Assembly (NCBI RefSeq): GCF_021134715.1
Contig: NC_060026.1
Coordinates: forward strand, 4,092,001-4,156,000
Direction: 5' to 3'
DNA from: Daphnia pulex
Lineage: Eukaryota > Arthropoda > Branchiopoda > Diplostraca > Daphniidae
DNA: 64,000 bases
Position numbers and translations under genes: made by a program. This document shows positions 35,836-48,093 of this stretch, piece by piece. The notes under the pieces were generated by a model. That model did not search any database and was not told the DNA's origin. It saw nothing but the letters and a program-made list of their open reading frames with translations. The stretch's first letter is position 1. Each line of letters opens with the position of its first letter.

Positions 35836-37569
35836 CTAGGTCACAGCGGTATCGGTAAGTACTAACGGGATCGATTGCTTAGCACGCACGACGCGCAAGA
35901 TTTGAACGAACAAAGAAAACGTTACCTTTTTGTGAAGATCGAGGAGCGAGTGAAGGCACGTTGTGAGATCATTGAGCTGAATAAGTTGAGCGGCATCGGC
36001 TAATGAACACTGGGGCGATCCCTGTAGAACTTGATGCATAGCGGCCACAAAGCTCTCTACAGGTTTAGCCAAAACGGTACTAGGACTTTGAGCGTAGCTG
36101 ACGAGCGATGTCGTCGAGGAAGCATTATTATTATTTTCAGCAACTGATGGCACATTAAGATGAGCAGGTACATGGAATTGAGCAGGCGATGAGGTACCCG
36201 ATTTACGGGAAGTAGAAGAACCGGCCGAACTGGTGGCACTGCCGGCCGGATGGTCGCCATCTTCTTCAGCGGGACTAGGCACGGAATGCTGGCTGGTTGG
36301 CGTCAATTGACCACCGTTCACTATCAATGGAGAGACGCCGTCAATAATAGCCTCAACAAATTGTTTCACAAAGTTGGACCTACTCTGATAACGGTAGCTG
36401 TCGACAAGATGGTGGTCGGGACTGGAGATTCGTTCACGTTTGACAGCCGGTGGGTCGTTGGCAACGTGAGCCAGCATTTGTAAATTAGCCTCAATGTCTG
36501 GATGATGGTGATGGCCATTTCCATTGCTGCTGAATGTGCGATTGGACGGAATGGCACGATCGGGATTGGAACGTTTCCTGGGCCGACGTGTCGATCCCGA
36601 CGAAGAACGTGACGCCGGAACAATAGAGAATCGAGAAGTTTGTTCGTTTTGATTAGCGTCCTTGATTAGAGAAGAGGACCCGCCATTCTGTTGTTGCTCC
36701 AATTTTGCTTGATGGCTAATGTTTAATAAAATATGATCAACAATGCTTTGAGCTTTACGACCCTCTGGAATTGCATCATCATCGTGGTCGTTTGGTTCCG
36801 GAGAAGACGATTTCTTCATGGCCAAATCGAGTGCAGAGTCGGCCATCTTGGGCGAAGAAGAACCGCCATTGTGGCGATGGTGGTGATGGTGGTGGTGGTT
36901 CTGCTGTAGGGGGTGGTGTTCAGAGATCGGCGGGAGCTGCAGTTGTTGCTGATGTGCCTGAGGGTTGTTGGCCGAAGAAGAGGATGAGGTGCTGAGGTAG
37001 GGGGAACATCGCGGGACGATGCCCTGGAGGGCGGCGAATGCGCTAGCGATCGACAAACCGCCAGATGGCAATCCTGCAGAATTGCTCAAATCAACTAGGC
37101 CTTTTTCGGCAGCCCACATGGTCAGACTAACTGGAACGGTTGCTGAACGTCGAGATGAAGAATTGCCATTGTTAGCTGCTCTCGATCGAGGTGATGCCGC
37201 CGCCGACGACGTTGATGTTGCGTTGTTGTCGGGAGTAGCCGCTCCCGAACCGTTGCGTTGATTCTTTCTGGCGCCACTGTTTGGTGAGGGCGTTTTAGAT
37301 TGTGTCAAACCCGATTTGGCTTGTGCCATGGCCACCGTGAGCGGGCAAGCGTGCCGTCTCAATCCGCCCGTACCATCTCTCGGCGTGTAGTGAACGGGTT
37401 TGAAACATCCATTACAAACGGCGTAGGGTAAAACGGCACCGTCGACTCTGACACGTTTGAACCAACGCCAAGCTTCCGATTTACCAGCCTCGAATGAAAC
37501 CAATTCCAATCGTGGAGACTTTAACCGGATCATATCAATGATCTCTTGTTTGTCAACCATGCTACTCAT
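35836..37569 (-). CDS. BED-type zinc-finger-like nuclear protein, single coding exon
   Basis: One open frame of 577 aa. The start at 37569 (MSSMVDKQ, AAAATGA context) is preferred; an upstream in-frame ATG at 37596 would add nine residues. Near residues 35-80 there is a BED-like finger: WRWFKRVRVDG, then CNGC, then GTGGLRRHACP, giving Cys-x2-Cys and His-x-Cys ligands with the GT..LRRH signature. The remainder is Ser/Asn/Gln-rich and disordered, with poly-His and poly-Gln tracts, basic clusters (STRRPRKRSN) and a serine-rich linker. Two short helical parts follow (FVKQFVEAIIDGVSPLI and the last 80 residues). This fits a sequence-specific DNA-binding protein, perhaps derived from a transposase as in ZBED proteins. 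I do not recognise the orthologue. A strong donor-like AAAAAG/GTAACG at 35926 could give an alternative C terminus. Confidence 0.72.
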   Translation of the reverse strand: MSSMVDKQEIIDMIRLKSPRLELVSFEAGKSEAWRWFKRVRVDGAVLPYAVCNGCFKPVHYTPRDGTGGLRRHACPLTVAMAQAKSGLTQSKTPSPNSGARKNQRNGSGAATPDNNATSTSSAAASPRSRAANNGNSSSRRSATVPVSLTMWAAEKGLVDLSNSAGLPSGGLSIASAFAALQGIVPRCSPYLSTSSSSSANNPQAHQQQLQLPPISEHHPLQQNHHHHHHHRHNGGSSSPKMADSALDLAMKKSSSPEPNDHDDDAIPEGRKAQSIVDHILLNISHQAKLEQQQNGGSSSLIKDANQNEQTSRFSIVPASRSSSGSTRRPRKRSNPDRAIPSNRTFSSNGNGHHHHPDIEANLQMLAHVANDPPAVKRERISSPDHHLVDSYRYQSRSNFVKQFVEAIIDGVSPLIVNGGQLTPTSQHSVPSPAEEDGDHPAGSATSSAGSSTSRKSGTSSPAQFHVPAHLNVPSVAENNNNASSTTSLVSYAQSPSTVLAKPVESFVAAMHQVLQGSPQCSLADAAQLIQLNDLTTCLHSLLDLHKKVTFSLFVQILRVVRAKQSIPLVLTDTAVT

Positions 37570-39103
37570 TTTCAAAATATTTTTTAAAACAAACAAAATA
37601 ATAATAACAAAATAAAGAGATCACGAAAAAATGGCGCCTTTTGGCGCAAACACACGCACACTCGCACACGAAATATTTTAATCAAAGTTGATTGTAGTAG
37701 GGGTGGGAATAAATTTTCGCGTCAGTTAAAAAAAATTAAACACGACACGTCGAGCGTTCGAAAGCAGAATGACCGTGAGTTCTAGGCTTCGGACTTTTCG
37801 TAGGGATTTGTAGAGGGGGCTGCTTTACACACACACAAGGGGTCGGGGTTGTTAGCCCCCTCCCTTTTTTTCCCTTCCCTTCTCTTTTTTTTTTGGCTCT
37901 TCCCGCCACCCCGCCACCCTCTTGTCAACTTTTATCCGAGCCCCCCTCCTATACCACCCTCCCGGTTGGTTCAACAGCCGCCCGGTTGTTGCTTATGGAT
38001 TCACCCGATTTTCTGTCGACCCACTTCAGAGCAGGCGGGCCCCCAACCCCCCCTTTTTATTTTTCCCTTGCCCTTTTTTCTGTTCTTTCTTTCTTTCTAC
38101 TTTTTACCCTCGTTCGCTTCTTCCTTCCATTCCGGGGGTACAGCAACACAAAGGGGCCCCCCCTCTACCCCTCGGCCGCCCGATTCCCGTTTCCTCCTCC
38201 TCTTCTTCTTCTTCTTCCCCCCTCCTTTTGACCAGATATCGGATGGCTTCGCTTCACGAAAAGCATCCCCCCCCCTCTTATTCTACCCCCCTACCTCCTT
38301 GCGCTTTTTCTCCACTGACCTCTGGACGACTGACCGAAAAAAATAATGCGGCCAAATGTCGGCCATCTTGGATGCGAAAAAAGATAAAAATTCGATTTTT
38401 AAATTAGACGTTCAAAATTATTTGTCGTGAATAGTACCGACCAAATTGTTACCCTCATATTTACAAATTTGGTATCCCCTTACTTTTATTTAAGAAAATT
38501 TTCGTTCTGTCTGCCGACCGAGCAAACAAATATAAAAATCCTTGGGCCCCCCCTTTTAAGTTTTAGTTTTTTATTGTGGAAAATTTGACCGCCGCCCTCT
38601 GGCGACCGGGAGCCGGGGGTAAAGAAGAAAAAAAGGTTTTTTTTTTTACCCAGCCCCCCTCCCGCAGCCTAGTTCTTCCAACCGACATTTTCTCTGCCCC
38701 CCCATTTCTTTTTTTTTCCCAAAAAGTTCTCCTCCCAGAAAATAAAAAGGGGCTTTTAAATGGATGACAAGAGTTTTCTTCTTCTTCCATCTCCTATTTT
38801 TATTATTCTTTGACCATCACCAGATGCAAGAAACGGAATTGAAGAGGAAGAAGGTCATTCTAGGTCGTTCCCACCCACCGGAATGTTTTTTCCGAACCAT
38901 CCCGAAAATGACCATCATGTTTTTCCATTGCGTCATTAAGGTCATCTTCTATGGAAAAACGTTTACGCGGAAATTGGGGGAATAAATTGGAAGCTTCCAA
39001 GGTTGTTGTTGAGTGGACTGCCGTTGTCATGACAACTTGTTACCGTTCATAACAAATCCCGCGGGTTTTGCTCTCAGACGGCCATTGAAAACCAAGTTCT
39101 ACG
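37570..39103. promoter_or_regulatory. Divergent intergenic region between the BED-like gene and ARL6
   Basis: The two genes start on opposite strands, so both promoters lie here. The centre (37850-38330) is strongly pyrimidine-rich on the plus strand and contains only low-complexity frames. No TATA box or other site could be assigned. Confidence 0.4.
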
Positions 39104-40661
39104 ATGAAATTTTGGGATAGTTTTTTAACGTGGTTGAAAATTAAAAAGAAAGAAGCTAATATTTTAATTGTAGGTTTAGATAATTCGGGAAAATCGACTG
39201 TTGTTCAATATTTCCAATCGGGAGGCAAACGAACGGAGGTGACTGTTCCCACCATCGGATTCAAAGTGGAAAAGTTTCAAAGTAAATTGTAAAACATTTT
39301 TCTATCTTTTAATATTGTAAGTTTAATTTGAAAATTTAATTAGATGCCGGGTTAACTTTAACGGCATTTGACATGTCTGGCCAATCAAAATACCGGTCGT
39401 TATGGGAACGTTATTACAGTGATTGTCACGGCGTCATTTTCGTGATCGACAGCAGTGACACCATGCGGATGGCTGTCGCTTCCAACGAACTTTTACTCAT
39501 GATCCAGCATCCGGAGATGGTCAAAAACCGTTCAACTGGTGTACCTATTTTAATTCTAGCCAACAAGAGCGACTTGCATCTGGCCATCCCGATCGGTCAG
39601 GTAAAGAAAAAACGGTCATGGCGCCGGACATTTTGGAATTTTCTCCTCCTACTTTTTTTTTTTACTCCGTCACACAAAAGAGAAGGAAGACCCTCTGTTC
39701 ATGGGGAAATTGTAGAAGATGGTTGACTCTCTCACGTGATAAGGTTTCCCTACCACCACCCCCATATATATTCCAGACAATTCAGAAGCATCTCGGGAAA
39801 TATCCGCCATGTTGTTTTCGTGAAGCGAAAGAAAAACGTTGGGGAAACAACCCCCCCCCCCCTTTTTTTTCTTTGTGTGTGTGTGTGTTCCCGGAGGCTC
39901 TATTTCCACCGAATCTTTTGGTTGAGGGGAGGGAAATCGGCCGCTTGGCGGGATTGCACGTAGGCTCGTCTACCCACCATCTGCTGTTGTATTTCAATCT
40001 AAAAAAGAAAAGGGATATGTATGATGAAACGATCCCCCACCCCCCAAAACCCTCAGGCTGGCGTGATGTAACAAACGGTAACGGTATATAAAATACGTCA
40101 TCGTGAATTGCTTTCAAAAAATATAAACCGGTATTTTTTTTAAAACAATCAACCGTATCGATGATTGCAGGGTTAAATAACCAACACCTGTTTGATTGTT
40201 GCCAACTTGTTGATCTGGATAAATAAGTACATTAACAAATGTAATGACCAAAGAAAAATTGTTATCTTGGATAACAAAAGAAAAAAGCACTCGGGAGTTT
40301 CATTGACCCTGCGCGTTGGCTAAACGTCAGCAGCCCCCCCTTTCCATCACCACCCTCTTGGGTGTATGGCGAAGATTTAACGAAGGTCAACTGCAAGGTC
40401 ATTTTTTTAAAAACCCCAACCAAAAAATATTTTGTTCCCAATCAAAACAAAAAAACAGTTAATCGGCTTATTACTCAGGTAGTAAACGCCATGATATTTT
40501 AAGAATTATTTTATCAAATTTTTCAGATTCGTGCCGAGCTGGGATTGGACGAAATTGACACACACCCCATCCATCTTGAGGCTTCCAACGCTTTGACCGG
40601 TGTCGGCCTACACGCCGGACTTGAATGGCTCTCTGACCAAATTATTAAATTAAATTTTTGA
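39104..40661 (+). CDS. ARL6: ADP-ribosylation-factor-like GTPase 6 (BBS3)
   Basis: Three exons: 39104-39281, 39344-39600 and 40527-40661, giving 189 aa (human 186). ARL6 recruits the BBSome coat to membranes for trafficking into cilia. The P-loop is GLDNSGKST, the effector region has TVPTIGF, and switch 2 reads FDMSGQSKYRSLWERYY; ARL6 has FDMSGQ in place of the usual WDxxGQ, which favours ARL6 over other ARLs. The base-recognition motif is NKSD. The last exon ends in LDQ-like helix residues EWLSDQIIKLNF. Residue 2 is Lys rather than Gly, so N-myristoylation is not possible from this start. Intron 2 is 926 bp and holds only low-complexity sequence. Confidence 0.92.
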
Positions 40662-40752
40662 CTATAATTTTTCCAGCTCCAGAGTGTGTGTGTTGTATTT
40701 CTTTTATGGAATGAAAGAGAAAAATTACACACTCGAAAAAAAGAAAACGATA

Positions 40753-40758
40753 AATAAA
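40753..40758 (+). terminator. Poly(A) signal of ARL6
   Basis: AATAAA on the plus strand, about 92 bp after the stop codon. Confidence 0.55.
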
Positions 40759-41232
40759 ATATGAAATTGATAGCAGCAGAGCAAAAAGGTGCACACTCAC
40801 ACATTGAAAATATTTTTTTCCTCGTGATTATTGAAAATGCCCAAAGTATAATTGAAAATAATGAGGAAGCTTGAAATGTTGTTTTCCTTCTCCCGAAATT
40901 GAATTTTTTGAATATTAATTATTTTAGAGCCAGTTAAGGGAATACGACTGGAGATATCACGAAACACAGCCAATGACGTGTAATAACAATAAGCTTTTTT
41001 GTTGTTGTTGTTTGCAAGTGTGTGTGTGTACCATATATGCCAGAAGTAAAAGGTGGGGGAGAGCAGAAAAATAAGAATCGGATAAATGGGGGGCATAATA
41101 ATTCACACAATTATTTTTTGTTTGTTTGGGAGAACAAATATTCAGAGATAGCAAAATTAACCAAAAATTTCCATCTTCTGCACTTGGTTAAGACAAGAAA
41201 AAAATTTGACGTTTCCCCCTAATTGACTTTTT
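40759..41232. other. Tail-to-tail spacer between ARL6 and Rab GDI
   Basis: AT-rich 3' flanks of two convergent genes. No coding potential was recognised. Confidence 0.5.
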
Positions 41233-41238
41233 TTTATT
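41233..41238 (-). terminator. Poly(A) signal of Rab GDI
   Basis: AATAAA on the minus strand, about 130 bp after the stop codon. Confidence 0.5.
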
Positions 41239-41367
41239 TATCAAAGAGTTGAACGTCATATTCAATGGGGGAGTCACGAAAACGGAATATGCCTTTTTTT
41301 CTTTCTTTGTTATTTTAGTTAGCATTCCTGAATTGTAATCTGGTTAGTGTGTCTTTTGCTAAATTTC

Positions 41368-43295
41368 CTACTGTTCCTCGTCACCAAGATCGTGACGGAC
41401 TTTGGAAAAGTCAAAATCTTCACCAGTACCACGACGGTAAACATCCAAAACGTCCAAGCAGGTCGTTTCAAAATGAGTGGTGGCGTCGTAAGACTTGGAG
41501 ATGAAAACTTGCGAATCACGACCATCTTCTTTGGGAGTGTAAAAGTCAGTCACCGTCAAAAACCTGCATGACATGAAAAAATTTAATGAGCAAAAAGCAA
41601 GAAATTTTGACTTGAAAATAATCATTCATACTTTTGCTTGATGGGACCGAGAAGATCCAAAGCCGGTTTGATTTCAGCTTCTGGGTTATTGGTCTCTACA
41701 GTGGTAGACACCATAGCGATGAACCAGCCCTTGGCGGCCACTTGGTGCGTGTAGCTAACCATCGATATGTAAATATCTATTCAAATATTTCAATTAACCA
41801 TCGACAAAGGAGGAAAATTCAAACAAAAATTTTGAATACCCGAATTGCGGTTGACTTGCTTCTGTGGAATGATAATTTGAGTGGAGAGAGCGTCCTTGGT
41901 GTTGGGAATGGGATGATCCATCAAGCAAACACAACGGACCACCTTGCTCACCTGAAATATTCAAATTGTAAAAATTTCTATCGTCTTTTGTTATTCACAA
42001 AATTCACCTTTTCGACGCGATCAGGGACATAAGTAGGGTCACAATAGAGTTGCTTGCACCGGGCCATTTCTCCACCAGACTTGACGCCGACCACCTTGCC
42101 GCTCTCATCGTAGACGATTTCGTCAATGGGTTTATCCAGCATATAAGTACCGCCGTAAATTGCGCTGAGACGGGCGAAACCTTGCGGCAATTCACCCAAG
42201 CCGTACATCGGATACAGGTACGGCGATTTGCCTGTAAGATTTCAACAATGACGAGTTAGCGGAATTCTTTTTGCACATGATCAAAATGCGTATGAGGTAC
42301 CGTAACGGGCCAGCGAATCCGAATAGAGCTTGATGCGCCGGATGGTATCGTAACACGGCTTGGCTAGATACTCGTCATCACGGTGTAGGGCTAAAGCGTG
42401 ACCGGTAAAATCGGCCGTGTTCTTATCCAAGCCAAACTTTTCGTACACCTGGGCCATGTTGGTGTTGTTCGGGTCGACATCCTTCCACGTCTTGGGGTCA
42501 TCCTCACGGTAATCTTGAACAAAGACTAGGAAGTTCTTGAAGCGGCGTTTTTCAAACATGCCCATCAAATCTACAAAGAATAGGCTATTAGTTATCAGAG
42601 AAAGTTGGATTGAAGGGTGTGTGACAGCTGAATTACCCGAAGCAAGAGCTTCCCTCTCATCCACAGGGACTTTGGAAATCTTTCCACCTTTGTAGACGTA
42701 AGAGCCTTCGACAGACTTGAACTCCAAGTAACGGGTGACACCCGTATGGATAAGTAGCTTGACCAACTGACCGTTGGCCATCAAGAACTTGGGGATCAAG
42801 TCCACATTCCAGTCCCTTTGAACAATCAAAGAAATGTGTGATTAACATTTGTATGAGAATACAAGTTGGAGAAAAAACACACCTTCCTCTGCCATAGCTT
42901 TCATTGGGAGCTGGCGCCTCGTACTTGGTGAAGAGCTCCTCCAACGGGGTGATGGAAGCAGATTCTCCTCCATAGTACTTGTTCCGGTCCATATGGAGAA
43001 CTTTCTTCCCCGAAACAGACAGCATACCGCTGATGATGCATTCCTATCGATCAAATGACCATAGATTAGAAAATAAATAATAATAAACGTCCAAGATGGC
43101 GGTGCCGACACGACAAGAGCACCCCCCTTCGACTTTGGGCTCACCGTTCACCGGCCAATAACTCGGCCACAGTTTTTAGCAATTAAAAGTTTAAAAAAAA
43201 AGGTTGACATTTCATTTAAAAATGAATAAATTATTGAAAAAATGACTCACTTTCAGGCCTGTTCCAAGGACGATGGCATCGTATTCTTCATCCAT
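41368..43295 (-). CDS. Gdi: Rab GDP-dissociation inhibitor
   Basis: Eight exons: 43295-43251, 43043-42883, 42815-42637, 42570-42301, 42231-42008, 41951-41840, 41776-41632 and 41563-41368, giving 443 aa (human GDI1/2 about 447). The protein extracts prenylated GDP-bound Rab GTPases from membranes and recycles them through the cytosol. It begins [18 protein letters not shown], the GDI/REP nucleotide-fold signature. It contains the conserved [15 protein letters not shown], the Rab-binding-platform region around [34 protein letters not shown] and the late conserved [10 protein letters not shown]. No part is missing. Exon phases all agree. It runs tail to tail with ARL6. Confidence 0.97.
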
Positions 43296-44798
43296 GGCGA
43301 ATGACAGGAGCAAGTCGACAACGGGTTACGGCAGAAATAACACTGCGAGGGGCGGTCCGGTTTCGATCCAGCGTTGCCAGTTCTTTGGAAATCGCCGGGA
43401 AAAAATAAAAAAAGAAAACGAGGAAAAAGAAAATGTCACGATCGTAAAAATGAATGTAACGAAAAATTGGGGAGAAATCGACTTTCGATATAAAATAAAC
43501 GGCCCGTATCAATTGTCAACGTATATCCCGGAATCAATTAAATTACACACACACAAAAATCTATAATGAATAAAAATAAAGAGTGATCTAGTTTTTACGA
43601 CCAATCCTTAATAACAATATATTTACAAATAATTTTGTTTTTTTTTCCAGTTTTTTTGTGGCTCGTTTGTCATTTCCACACGTGTGAAAATTGGCTTCTC
43701 AGATGATGACGCCAGCCCGAGAGAAGCTGTTTCTTTCGATGTTGGGTAAATCGTTCATCCGTGACTTTTGTGCGCCGCAAGCGCACGCACACACAGTCTA
43801 GCTATAGCACATCAGCCACCACAAGAAGCCAGCCAAAAAAGAATAGTGTATATATACACACACTATATAGGCGCACCGGAACTTACGGTTTATTGGTTTT
43901 AGTGTCTTGGTGTTTAGGGGATGAGATCCAGCCAGTTCCATCATCCGTACCGCGTTCACCGGTTAACGGATCGTAATATTACTTTAAGCCGTCTATAAGC
44001 TTGTTCTTGTTGTATCAACCACACACACGTGGAACACACACACAGAATGAAAGTTGTTGCTATAAAACACCCAGCACCACCCGGAAGATAAAAAGCCACC
44101 GGTACAATGGTGATTCATTTTTTTTTAAAAAATAAGTGTATAGATTATCTATTCAATTGAGGTTGTCATGGCGACCTTCTTTGGGGTTGTGCATGATGCT
44201 GGTTATAAGAGAAAAAAATACATCTTTCAGAATGTATCGCTGGCGGAGGGATTCCACACATTCCTAACCGGTGAAACACACATACATACGAGTCTGTACT
44301 TTTATAAACACAAAAGAATTCTTTTTATCGTCTGTCCTGTCTAACCCGTCCCACTTTTTGGGGGTTCGCCGCGGGATCGGGACTCTGCTCCTCCGGGGTT
44401 TCGAAGAAATCTATTTATGCATAATATAACATTATTCATCTTTTGGTTGAAAATCATCTGATCAACATTTTTCCAAGTTGGCCAATCGCATTTGCAACAG
44501 CTGTTTTTGTTTTTTTTTCGGGATTAATATCACGGCCAATCGATGAATCAGTATAACGTTGCGGGTAGCAGCAGCAGCAGCGGACGAACGGGTAATTTCA
44601 TTTTCATTGTCTGGAACATACACAAGAAGGTAGGAGGAAAGAAGACGAAAAAGAAGGAGGAGCTGTACACAAGCCAGCAGAAGCAAAAAGGGGGATATGA
44701 CCCAGCTTCGTCAGCGGCAGGTGGGCTTCATTCACTCACGTGATTTCCCGCCTTCAACAGGTGAATATAGTCTCTCTCTCTCTCCAGTCGCCGGTTCG
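43296..44798. other. Intergenic, Rab GDI 5' flank
   Basis: No gene was recognised. The first few hundred bases should hold the Rab GDI 5' UTR and promoter. CA/GT repeats lie near 43780-43870 and 44028-44045. Confidence 0.4.
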
Positions 44799-44840
44799 TT
44801 TAAAAATTCAGATAGTCTCCAACACGCGTGCAACTCAGTT
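44799..44840 (+). promoter_or_regulatory. Possible core promoter of the ZP-domain gene
   Basis: TTTAAAAA at 44799-44806 lies upstream of a TCAGT initiator-like site at 44835-44839. A strong GTAAGT donor at 44880 and an acceptor ending at 45611 frame a likely 5' UTR intron that leads to the start codon. The assignment is an inference. Confidence 0.3.
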
Positions 44841-45632
44841 TCAACATTCCAATCGCTCCACCAAATATAAATCAGCGGGGTAAGTCTCGTATAAGAACAT
44901 TTTCACGATCGCATATTAAACCCAATTGGTTTTAATTGCCTTACCTACTACTACTACTGTAAATGGTGCGCTTAGTGAGTACAAAAGAAACATTTTTCGG
45001 CGTGAAATTTATTGGCGCAATTTTATAACCAGATGATGGCTCAATTATTTCAACCAATTGCATACATCCATTCATCTTCGTTTTTCTTGTATAATTCACG
45101 AACGAAATTTGGCGTTATCCTTTAAGAAAAAAGGTTTTTAGTCTACATCATGCCAATGTCAGCGGTAATATGATGGATGAGCAAAAATGAAATCATCATC
45201 TTAAATGTGCAATAGTTTAGCCTCTCCGTCAGAAAAATAGCCCTGCAAGTTTTTAGACCCCACCCCTGCTATCACTCTTGTTTGTCGTGTAATCAGGGAG
45301 CATAGAGCGAGAATGCGGTCACACTTGCCGTGTGTACACACACCTTTATTAAAGTAGGTCATCATCTACATTATCTGCTACCAAAGAAAAGAAAAAAAAA
45401 GAGTTAAGGGTTACAAAAGAGAAAAGACCCAGGTGTGTGTGTGTGTGGACGGGGTTAATAGCCGCGTCATCTTCCCACGACCCAGCAGCAGCAGCAGCCG
45501 GGTCCAGGGGCTATGTATATTGGAATGTGTCACGTGAAACTTTCCTTTTATAGTTAAGATTTATGTAGATATTATTTAAATTTTGTATTTTTTTTCGTCT
45601 GATATATACAGGTATAATATATAAGAGTTAAA
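44841..45632 (+). other. Likely 5' UTR exon end and 5' UTR intron of the ZP-domain gene
   Basis: A non-coding exon would end at 44879, followed by an intron at 44880-45611 and 21 bp of leader before the ATG. It contains GT and CAG simple repeats near 45432-45446 and 45485-45500. Confidence 0.35.
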
Positions 45633-48093
45633 ATGGCGAGACCACAAAATCATTTCCTCATTGGTCTCCTAGTCTCAGCAGCCGCCTACCTGTTATTGGT
45701 GAAAAACCCCTGGAAATATATTATATAAGAATCCAGTTATACTTATCTGGCAATCTATTCAGCAGGTTGATGGTGCGGATTTACGAGAGTTAAAAGTCCA
45801 ATGTTCACGCTCGGGTCTTACGGTCCATGTCAAATTCGATGGTCCCTTCTACGGGATTGTCTACTCGCAGAATTATTACCAAGTGCCTCAGTGCACTTAT
45901 GTGACGTCGGACAACAGCCAGGGCCGCACCTCTTTCAGGTAAGTTTCCGTTTCTTTTTCTTTTTCTTTTCTTTTTCGTGATAAACGTCTGGACCATCTCA
46001 CAACAACGATATATATCGGTTGATCCGCTCTCGTGAGTTGGCCAAGGGAAAAAGGCAGCAGCCAGCCAGTCAGATAACAATAAGTGAAAAACAACGGGAT
46101 GTCGGCTGATGCGCTTCTTTGCCCCGTGTACAGACAACAACAGAGAAGAAAAAAAAACATTTTTTTTCGCTCGTAACGGCGTCTCTCTCTCTCAGTCGTC
46201 TAGATATACTGTAAATATTGAAAAAAACCTTGAAAAGGGTTGGTAACTTACCAAAATGTCCGACGTGTTCAACCAGCCGGAATAGGCGGCGGGGGAGGTC
46301 CCACCGTGTTCGTTCATCTCTAAACCGATATCGAGGAAAAGAATAATAACGTATTATACCTAAAAATATATATGACAGCTAATATAGATTGAAACCGGTC
46401 GGGAATCTAAAAAGAAAGTTGTGTTGATTTAGTTGTGTATACGAGTTCACGTTGAATATAGCGGCCGGTCAGGTTTATACTACTTGATGGAATTCTAGAT
46501 TATTCAGAAGAAAATCAACTAGCTATTTGGTTCATAATTATTGCGGTGTGATGGCCTCTTTTCGTGATCTGAATAATAATATTTCCAGACGTGATTTGAT
46601 CATTTTCCGATTGATGTACACAACAAATTTGGTTTGTTTTGCGGCCAGTTTTAACGTGCCACAAAAAGGTTGCGGAACCGTCAGCCAATCGGGTTACAAG
46701 AAATCCAACAATGTCAACACGTTCCAGCGATCGTTGGACGTCCAGCCGGCAACAGCAGCACATCAGCTCGAAAACGAGGAAATTTCATTGGAGAATACCA
46801 TCGTTATCCAGCACGATCCCGACTTTCAAGAGGCCGGAGATACGGCCCGCCGTCTACGTTGCGTTTGGGGCGCCCATTCGCTACAGAAATCCGTCAACGC
46901 CAAAATGCCTGAAGTCTACCAACCCTCGACGGTAAATATATTTTAAATTACTAGTAGGCCTATTTTACAATTGCGTGACCCAGTTAGCCACTGATATGTG
47001 TGTGTGGCCTCTGTGTGTGTTGTACAACTTCCCCCAATCACCGCGTTCCGCTTCTATGAATGAATTAAAGACTTTCAAGACAACAATCTCCCCGCCTTTG
47101 GGGAAATAATATACTTTAGACAAGATTCTTTTTTATTTTTACCAGAGTAGTATATATAAGATGGTCATCTGCGGGCTGTGGCCGCGTCTGGCACTAACAA
47201 TGTTACGCTCCAGCGTCTTTTACTTCCGCTTTTTTACAGCCCAGCGTCTGCTGTTTTTGTAATAAGCAGAGAAACTCGTTTAACTTATATATTTCACAAT
47301 TGGCCGTGAAGAATGTTTTTATCTCATTTCTGGCATGTGCTGCTGCGAAGCCTGTGGCGTCATGATCGTAATTTTACACGGCCATTTGCCTTATTTTTTT
47401 TCGCGTGGTGAAACAAAACACGAGAGATCGAGACTCTAAATTATAAACGAATAAAAATGGACGTTTTATGAATGTTTAAAATAATAATTTTTTAAATATT
47501 TTTTTTTTTTTTTTGAAAAAGATTACGGTAAAGTACGATTACCGGACCGTAAACCAGCTGGTGGAGGTCCAATCGGACAGACGTGGACCACTTAGCTTAC
47601 CGGCCAGAGGTTTCATTAGCAGTTCACCGGCCCATTCATCGCTTGTCATTTACTTGAAAAGTTTGTAGTTTATATAGTAGAAAAATGATGATTTGATTCC
47701 ATTTCTAAAAATTTCATTTCGCGGAAATTATTATTATCAGATTCAGGTCAGCGATTCGATGCCAATGTCCTGTCGTGCACTTATTCCGATGGCCACAAGG
47801 GTGAAACTATCCAATTGACGGATGAAGAAGGATGTTCACTCCGTCCCGATTTGACGACCGTCTTTTACAAACTCAAAGAAACTACCAATCCCAATACTGA
47901 TTTAACCCTCTACACTTACTTCAGGGTAAAGACGCTACTTTCACCTCTTCTTAATCACGAAATTGAAATATTTAAAAAATGATTTTTCTTCCAGGGATTG
48001 AAAGCGCTCCGTGAAAGTTATTTCTCCATTACCTGCAATGTGGAGATTTGTTTCCCTCGATGCAGCGAACGTTGCCGCAACCGTCTTGCCTAA
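45633..48093 (+). CDS. Small secreted zona pellucida (ZP) domain protein
   Basis: Six exons: 45633-45698, 45766-45938, 46649-46931, 47522-47660, 47741-47925 and 47995-48093, giving 314 aa (the second exon could start at 45763, adding one Gln). ZP modules polymerise into apical extracellular matrix and cuticle. Residues 1-22 form a signal peptide. The ZP-N half has VQCSRSGLTVHVKFDGPFYG and FNVPQKGCGT. The ZP-C half has LRCVWG, TVKYDY, FDANVLSCTY, DEEGCSLRP and ends with SITCNVEICFPRCSERC. There are ten cysteines, a usual number for the module. Unlike most ZP proteins, it has no C-terminal transmembrane helix, external hydrophobic patch or clear furin site, because it stops nine residues after the last ICxxxC-type cysteines. 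The family assignment is firm. The exact orthologue is not recognised. Confidence 0.87.

Noticed and set aside
37849-38407. Long plus-strand frames between the BED-like gene and ARL6
   Set aside because: They are Pro/Phe/Leu/Ser-rich from a pyrimidine tract, open in several frames at once, with no homology.
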